From positions 20,509 through 84,508 of the forward strand of contig CAKXHL010000009.1 in assembly GCA_934875375.1 (NCBI GenBank): DNA of 64,000 bases. Reading direction: 5' to 3'. The notes below the pieces were generated by a model that searched no databases, had not been told where the DNA came from, and saw only the letters and a list, made by a program, of their open reading frames with translations. The DNA comes from an uncultured bacterium (lineage in GTDB: Bacteria > Bacillota > Clostridia > Oscillospirales > Ruminococcaceae). Made by a program: the position numbers and the translations under genes. Positions 60,974 to 64,000 of the stretch are shown here, piece after piece (within the stretch, counting starts at the first letter, position 1; every line of letters begins with the position of its first letter).

Positions 60974-62278
60974 GTGTTTTGGCAAAAAGATATAGAAACC
61001 ATGCCGCGCGCAGAGATTCGCGCATTACAGCTGAAAAAGTTGCAGCATACGGTCAAATGGAGCTATGACAGGGTTCCTTATTATCATAAAATTATGGAAG
61101 AAGCAGGTGTTACGCCAGATCAAATCAGATCGTTGGATGATGTGCGCCGTCTGCCTTTTACCACGAAAGCGGATCTGCGGGATAATTATCCCTTTGGCTT
61201 GTTTGCTGTACCCAAAAAAGATATTGTAGAGATTCATGCATCTTCTGGTACTACTGGAAAGCCGATTGTAGGCGGATATACCAGACACGATTTGGATGTT
61301 TGGAGCGATTGTGTGGCCCGCCTTGCCGTTGCGGCGGGAGCCACTTCAGATGATATTTCCCAAATTGCCTTTGGCTATGGATTGTTTACCGGCGCTTTCG
61401 GATTGCATTACGCTTTGGAAAAAATCGGCTCTATGGTCGTACCGATTTCTAGTGGAAACAGTGAAAAGCAGATTATGCTGATGAAAGATTTTGGTACTAC
61501 TTTGCTGGTAGCCACTCCTTCTTATGCAGTATACTTAAGTGAACTTGCCAAAGATATGGGGGTTGCCGATCAGCTGAAACTGCGTCTGGGTCTATTCGGC
61601 AGCGAAGTATGCACTACTGAAATGCGGGATCAGATTGAAAAAAATATTGGAATCACCGTAACCGATAACTATGGCCTTACCGAACTGGGAGGCCCTGGTG
61701 TATCCGGTGAATGTCAGTTCCGCAACGGCCTTCATATCAATGAAGACCATTTCTTGGCAGAAATTATTGATCCGGATACGGGGGAAGTACTGCCGGAAGG
61801 AGAAACCGGTGAACTGGTCATTACTCCTTTGTCAAAAGAAGCGTTCCCCATTTTTCGCTACCAGACCAAGGATATTGCGAAAATTACATATGAGCCCTGT
61901 GAATGCGGACGTACTTTTGCCCGCATGAACAAAGTAGTGGGACGTACGGATGACATGCTTATCATTAAGGGCGTTAATGTCTTTCCATCCCAAATTGAAA
62001 GTGTATTGATTCAATCGCCCCATATTGGACCGCATTATCAATTGATTTTGCGCAAGAAAAATTATATGGATAATTTAGAGGTTAAAGTGGAGTTGATTGA
62101 TGGCTCCCTTCTGGATCAATATGGCGCACTGGAAAAGGTAGCTAGAGAAATCCGTGCTCAGCTGCGTACAGTGCTGGGACTTGATTGTAAAGTGACTTTG
62201 GTGGAGCCTCGTTCCATAGAACGTTCCACCGGTAAGGCAAAACGCATCGTAGATTTGAGAAATGAACCCAATTCATAA
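60974..62278 (+). CDS. paaK: Phenylacetate-CoA ligase
   Basis: A roughly 434-residue ANL-superfamily enzyme activating phenylacetate (or another aryl acid) to its CoA thioester. Motifs: VPYYHKIMEEAGV, LPFTTKADLRDNYPFGLFAVP, the ATP loop EIHASSGTTGKPIVGGYT, DNYGLTELGGPGVSGEC and the hinge GRTDDMLIIKGVNVFPSQIE with the C-terminal RSTGKAKRIVD. GTG 60974 is preferred: GAAAGGGGCGG lies before it and covers the ATG at 60956. The next gene is an ACT protein, the common pairing in anaerobes degrading aromatic amino acids; the partner indolepyruvate oxidoreductase is not in the window. Confidence 0.92.
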   Translation: MFWQKDIETMPRAEIRALQLKKLQHTVKWSYDRVPYYHKIMEEAGVTPDQIRSLDDVRRLPFTTKADLRDNYPFGLFAVPKKDIVEIHASSGTTGKPIVGGYTRHDLDVWSDCVARLAVAAGATSDDISQIAFGYGLFTGAFGLHYALEKIGSMVVPISSGNSEKQIMLMKDFGTTLLVATPSYAVYLSELAKDMGVADQLKLRLGLFGSEVCTTEMRDQIEKNIGITVTDNYGLTELGGPGVSGECQFRNGLHINEDHFLAEIIDPDTGEVLPEGETGELVITPLSKEAFPIFRYQTKDIAKITYEPCECGRTFARMNKVVGRTDDMLIIKGVNVFPSQIESVLIQSPHIGPHYQLILRKKNYMDNLEVKVELIDGSLLDQYGALEKVAREIRAQLRTVLGLDCKVTLVEPRSIERSTGKAKRIVDLRNEPNS

Positions 62279-62290
62279 GGAGGAAAAGCC

Positions 62291-62722
62291 ATGCTGGTCA
62301 AACAAATTTCTGTATTTGTACAAAATGAGCGAGGGCGTCTATCGCAGATTACTCGTTTAATGGCAGAAAACGGAATAGATATTCGTTCCATTTCCATTTC
62401 TGACACGGTGGATTTCGGCATTCTGCGGCTAATTGTTAACGATCCGGAAAAATGTGAAAAAGTGCTGAAAGAAAATGGCTTTACCGTTTCCATTACCAAT
62501 GTAATTGCAGTGGGAATTACAGATGAACCGGGAAGTCTGGCTCAGGTATTTGCATTGGCTGATGAAAATGGGATTAATGTAGAATATGTTTATGCGTTTA
62601 TCAGCCATACAACGCAAGATGCCTGTATTATCATGCGAGTGACGGATGGCGAGCGGGCGGCAAAGGTTCTGGCAGAGCGTGGAATCAAAGTTCTCACAGC
62701 AGAAGATGTTTATCGCTTTTAA
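62291..62722 (+). CDS. Tandem ACT domain protein
   Basis: A 143-residue protein of two ACT domains (1-70: KQISVFVQNERGRLSQITRLMAENGIDIRS; 71-143: ITNVIAVGITDEPGSLAQVFALADENGINVEYVYAF). ACT domains bind amino acids, so it probably senses an aromatic amino acid and modulates PaaK or a linked enzyme. Twelve bases after paaK, with AGGAGG before ATG 62291. Confidence 0.9.
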   Translation: MLVKQISVFVQNERGRLSQITRLMAENGIDIRSISISDTVDFGILRLIVNDPEKCEKVLKENGFTVSITNVIAVGITDEPGSLAQVFALADENGINVEYVYAFISHTTQDACIIMRVTDGERAAKVLAERGIKVLTAEDVYRF

Positions 62723-62727
62723 AACCG

Positions 62728-62759
62728 GCGTCCCTGTTTTTCACAGGGGCGTTTTTTTA
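62728..62759 (+). terminator. Terminator of paaK-ACT
   Basis: CGTCCCTGT / ACAGGGGCG stem (one bulge/wobble) with TTTTTTT. Confidence 0.85.
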
Positions 62760-62791
62760 TCAAAATTTCCCGAAATGAAAGTGGAAAAAAG

Positions 62792-63361
62792 ATGCATACA
62801 GTGGAAGAAATTATCCGGGAATATAAAAAATTAGATCAAATAGTCGGGGTAGATACCTCCGAACTGGAAATTGCATTTTCTTCTCGGGCAGTATATCAGT
62901 ACGGATGCTGTAAATACCAACAGAAAAAGCGAAAGGTCGTCCCCTATAAAATCTTAATTGCCTCTTTTCTGCGGGAGGAGGAAGAAGCTTTTTGGAATAC
63001 TGTCCGGCATGAGTATGCCCATGCGGCAGCCGCTCTTTTGACCGGAAAGAATCAGGGACATAATTCTGTTTGGAAAGCAGTTTGTCAAAAGATTGGTGCA
63101 GATCCAGCCCGTTTGGCTGAGGCCTGTTCGGCACAGAAAGAAAAAAGCAAAGGGCAGGTCCGGTATGAAATTATCTGTCAGGCCTGCGGTACTCGATACA
63201 AAAGAATCCGCCGCAGCAGGTTTGTAGTTGAGGTTTTGGAAAACCCTGATCAACCAACGTCGTATCGTTGCCATTGCGGATGTCGATTTTTTCAATGTCT
63301 ACAATGTAATGTACCACAGAAGACGAGAGGTGAAAATGAATTTACAAATCAGACAATGTGA
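62792..63361 (+). CDS. SprT-like zinc metalloprotease family protein
   Basis: A 189-residue SprT-like protein. The zinc protease helix WNTVRHEYAHAAAALLTGKNQGHNSVW has HEYAH as HExxH and the third ligand as H in GHNSVW. A C-terminal zinc ribbon follows: CQACGTRYKRIRRSR...YRCHCGC. The end looks extended past the ribbon and overlaps the next gene by 26 bases. SprT-family proteins are poorly understood in bacteria; homologous Spartan proteases cut DNA-protein crosslinks. Confidence 0.85.
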   Translation: MHTVEEIIREYKKLDQIVGVDTSELEIAFSSRAVYQYGCCKYQQKKRKVVPYKILIASFLREEEEAFWNTVRHEYAHAAAALLTGKNQGHNSVWKAVCQKIGADPARLAEACSAQKEKSKGQVRYEIICQACGTRYKRIRRSRFVVEVLENPDQPTSYRCHCGCRFFQCLQCNVPQKTRGENEFTNQTM

Positions 63362-63803
63362 AATCACAGATGCAAAGGCAATTCATGATTTAAATCTTAG
63401 AGAACTGGGATATGATTATTCAGATGATGCAACAAAAGAAAAGATAGTAAAACTTTTGGATAGTAGCAAAGATAGAATCTATGTTGCTTTAATAGGCGGC
63501 AATGTTATCGGATATGTTCATGCCAATGACTATGATGTGATTTATGAACCTCATATGAAAAATATTATGGGAATTGCTGTTTCAAGTAACTTTCGGAAAA
63601 TGGGTATCGGTAAAGCTTTATTGGATTCAGTTGAACATTGGGCACGAGATACCGGCGCCAGCGGAGTTCGACTGGTTTCAGGAGCAACAAGAACTGGTGC
63701 ACACGAATTTTATCACCATTGCGGATATAGTGGGGATAAGAAACAGATCAATTTAAAAAAATGTTTTATTTTCGCTGATCAAGAAGATTTTGAGCATTGT
63801 TAA
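63336..63803 (+). CDS. GNAT family N-acetyltransferase
   Basis: A 155-residue intact GNAT: IRQCEITDAKAIHDLNLRELGYDYS, VALIGGNVIGYVHA, acetyl-CoA loop GIAVSSNFRKMGIGKALLDSVE and the C-terminal HEFYHHCGYSGDKKQINLKK. Start ATG 63336 with GAGGTGAA upstream. The acceptor is unknown; GYSGDKKQ-type C-termini occur in aminoglycoside-like and small-molecule acetyltransferases. Unlike two other GNAT loci in the window it has no lesions. Confidence 0.92.
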   Translation: MNLQIRQCEITDAKAIHDLNLRELGYDYSDDATKEKIVKLLDSSKDRIYVALIGGNVIGYVHANDYDVIYEPHMKNIMGIAVSSNFRKMGIGKALLDSVEHWARDTGASGVRLVSGATRTGAHEFYHHCGYSGDKKQINLKKCFIFADQEDFEHC

Positions 63804-63890
63804 TTACATCTGTGGGAAGTTAGAAAGGGGTTTCCGTTTATAAAATCAATAAAAATAAGAAATTATTTTAAATGTAAGTTGTTGTTTTTA

Positions 63891-64000
63891 ATCAAAACCA
63901 CAAGTAAACTAGTGGTTTGCTCAAACCCCTTTCAGGGGTCAGTACTTGTTGACCTCTGAAAGGGGTACTGAGAGTTTGCCATCGCATCACTATTACAGGC
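63891..64000 (-). mobile_element. IS right-end copy 2, cut by the window edge
   Basis: Inverted copy of 4640-4747. It carries CCACAAGTAAACTAGTGG (63899-63916) and the CCCCTTTCAGGGG-type hairpin. By comparison with the first element, the transposase of this copy should lie beyond base 64000, reading on the minus strand toward the window. Confidence 0.85.

Noticed and set aside
1..64000. CRISPR array, prophage or defence island
   Set aside because: No regularly spaced repeats, cas, phage structural, integrase or restriction genes are visible; the only mobile DNA is IS200/IS605-like.

Overview
The window comes from a low-to-mid GC, spore-forming, Gram-positive anaerobe, most likely class Clostridia and plausibly the Oscillospirales. 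Supporting evidence is spoIIM, a Spo0A-type regulator, an M-box leader before mgtE, an Ile-type T-box leader before ileS, BlaI/BlaR1 and MarR modules, CmpB- and YesL-type membrane proteins, and a B12-dependent glutamate fermentation cluster. I cannot name the species.

Layout. 1-3934: end of an acyl-CoA synthetase gene, a zinc-ribbon/PASTA membrane pseudokinase and a TIM-barrel epimerase. 4054-4747: a decayed IS200/IS605-type element; its right end recurs inverted at 63891-64000. 4790-7949: the rpsF-ssb-rpsR operon, galU and a RING/zinc-ribbon membrane protein. 8427-10906: prfB and a wrecked proBA locus. 11404-15138: spoIIM, yesL-like, a cmpB-like gene and a citramalate synthase. 15331-19437: a MarR-controlled heterodimeric ABC exporter. 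19486-22341: a 40-residue membrane peptide, tRNA-Leu(GAG), three broken genes and an ECF sigma factor. 22555-31851: a Ca-type P-ATPase, a Spo0A-like protein lacking the phospho-acceptor Asp, MerR, a nucleoside kinase, mgtE with its M-box, and a nonsense-interrupted lipoprotein. 31891-35186: blaR1-blaI with a perfectly symmetric promoter/operator and a 62-bp palindrome. 35302-39617: an isochorismatase-type hydrolase, a PG-binding protein, an HD protein, deoC and deoD. 39834-51461: the glutamate mutase region. 51880-54899: ppk1 and ppx. 55223-63803: a helical protein, T-box-ileS, an SSS symporter, paaK-ACT, a SprT-like protein and a GNAT.

The most interesting block is 41322-49177. It reads, in transcription order, glmS-glmL-glmE-mal-AtuA family (DUF1446)-DUF4387-P-loop/SAD-like protein-corrinoid adenosyltransferase. 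A GntR regulator and a DUF4430 (transcobalamin-C-like) plus ECF S-component pair lie upstream, and an MFS transporter lies downstream. The first four genes take glutamate to mesaconate. The adenosyltransferase makes the cofactor, and the DUF4430/ECF pair could import it. The AtuA/DUF4387 pair and the P-loop protein have no assigned role here and are the best candidates for undescribed biochemistry, for example the next step on mesaconate or enzyme maturation.

The second theme is gene decay. Nine loci carry frameshifts, nonsense codons or deletions: IS tnpA, proBA, two GNATs, two small membrane proteins, an anti-sigma-like protein, a lipoprotein and the ECF S-component. The large housekeeping genes are intact. 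A loss of proBA would suggest proline dependence.
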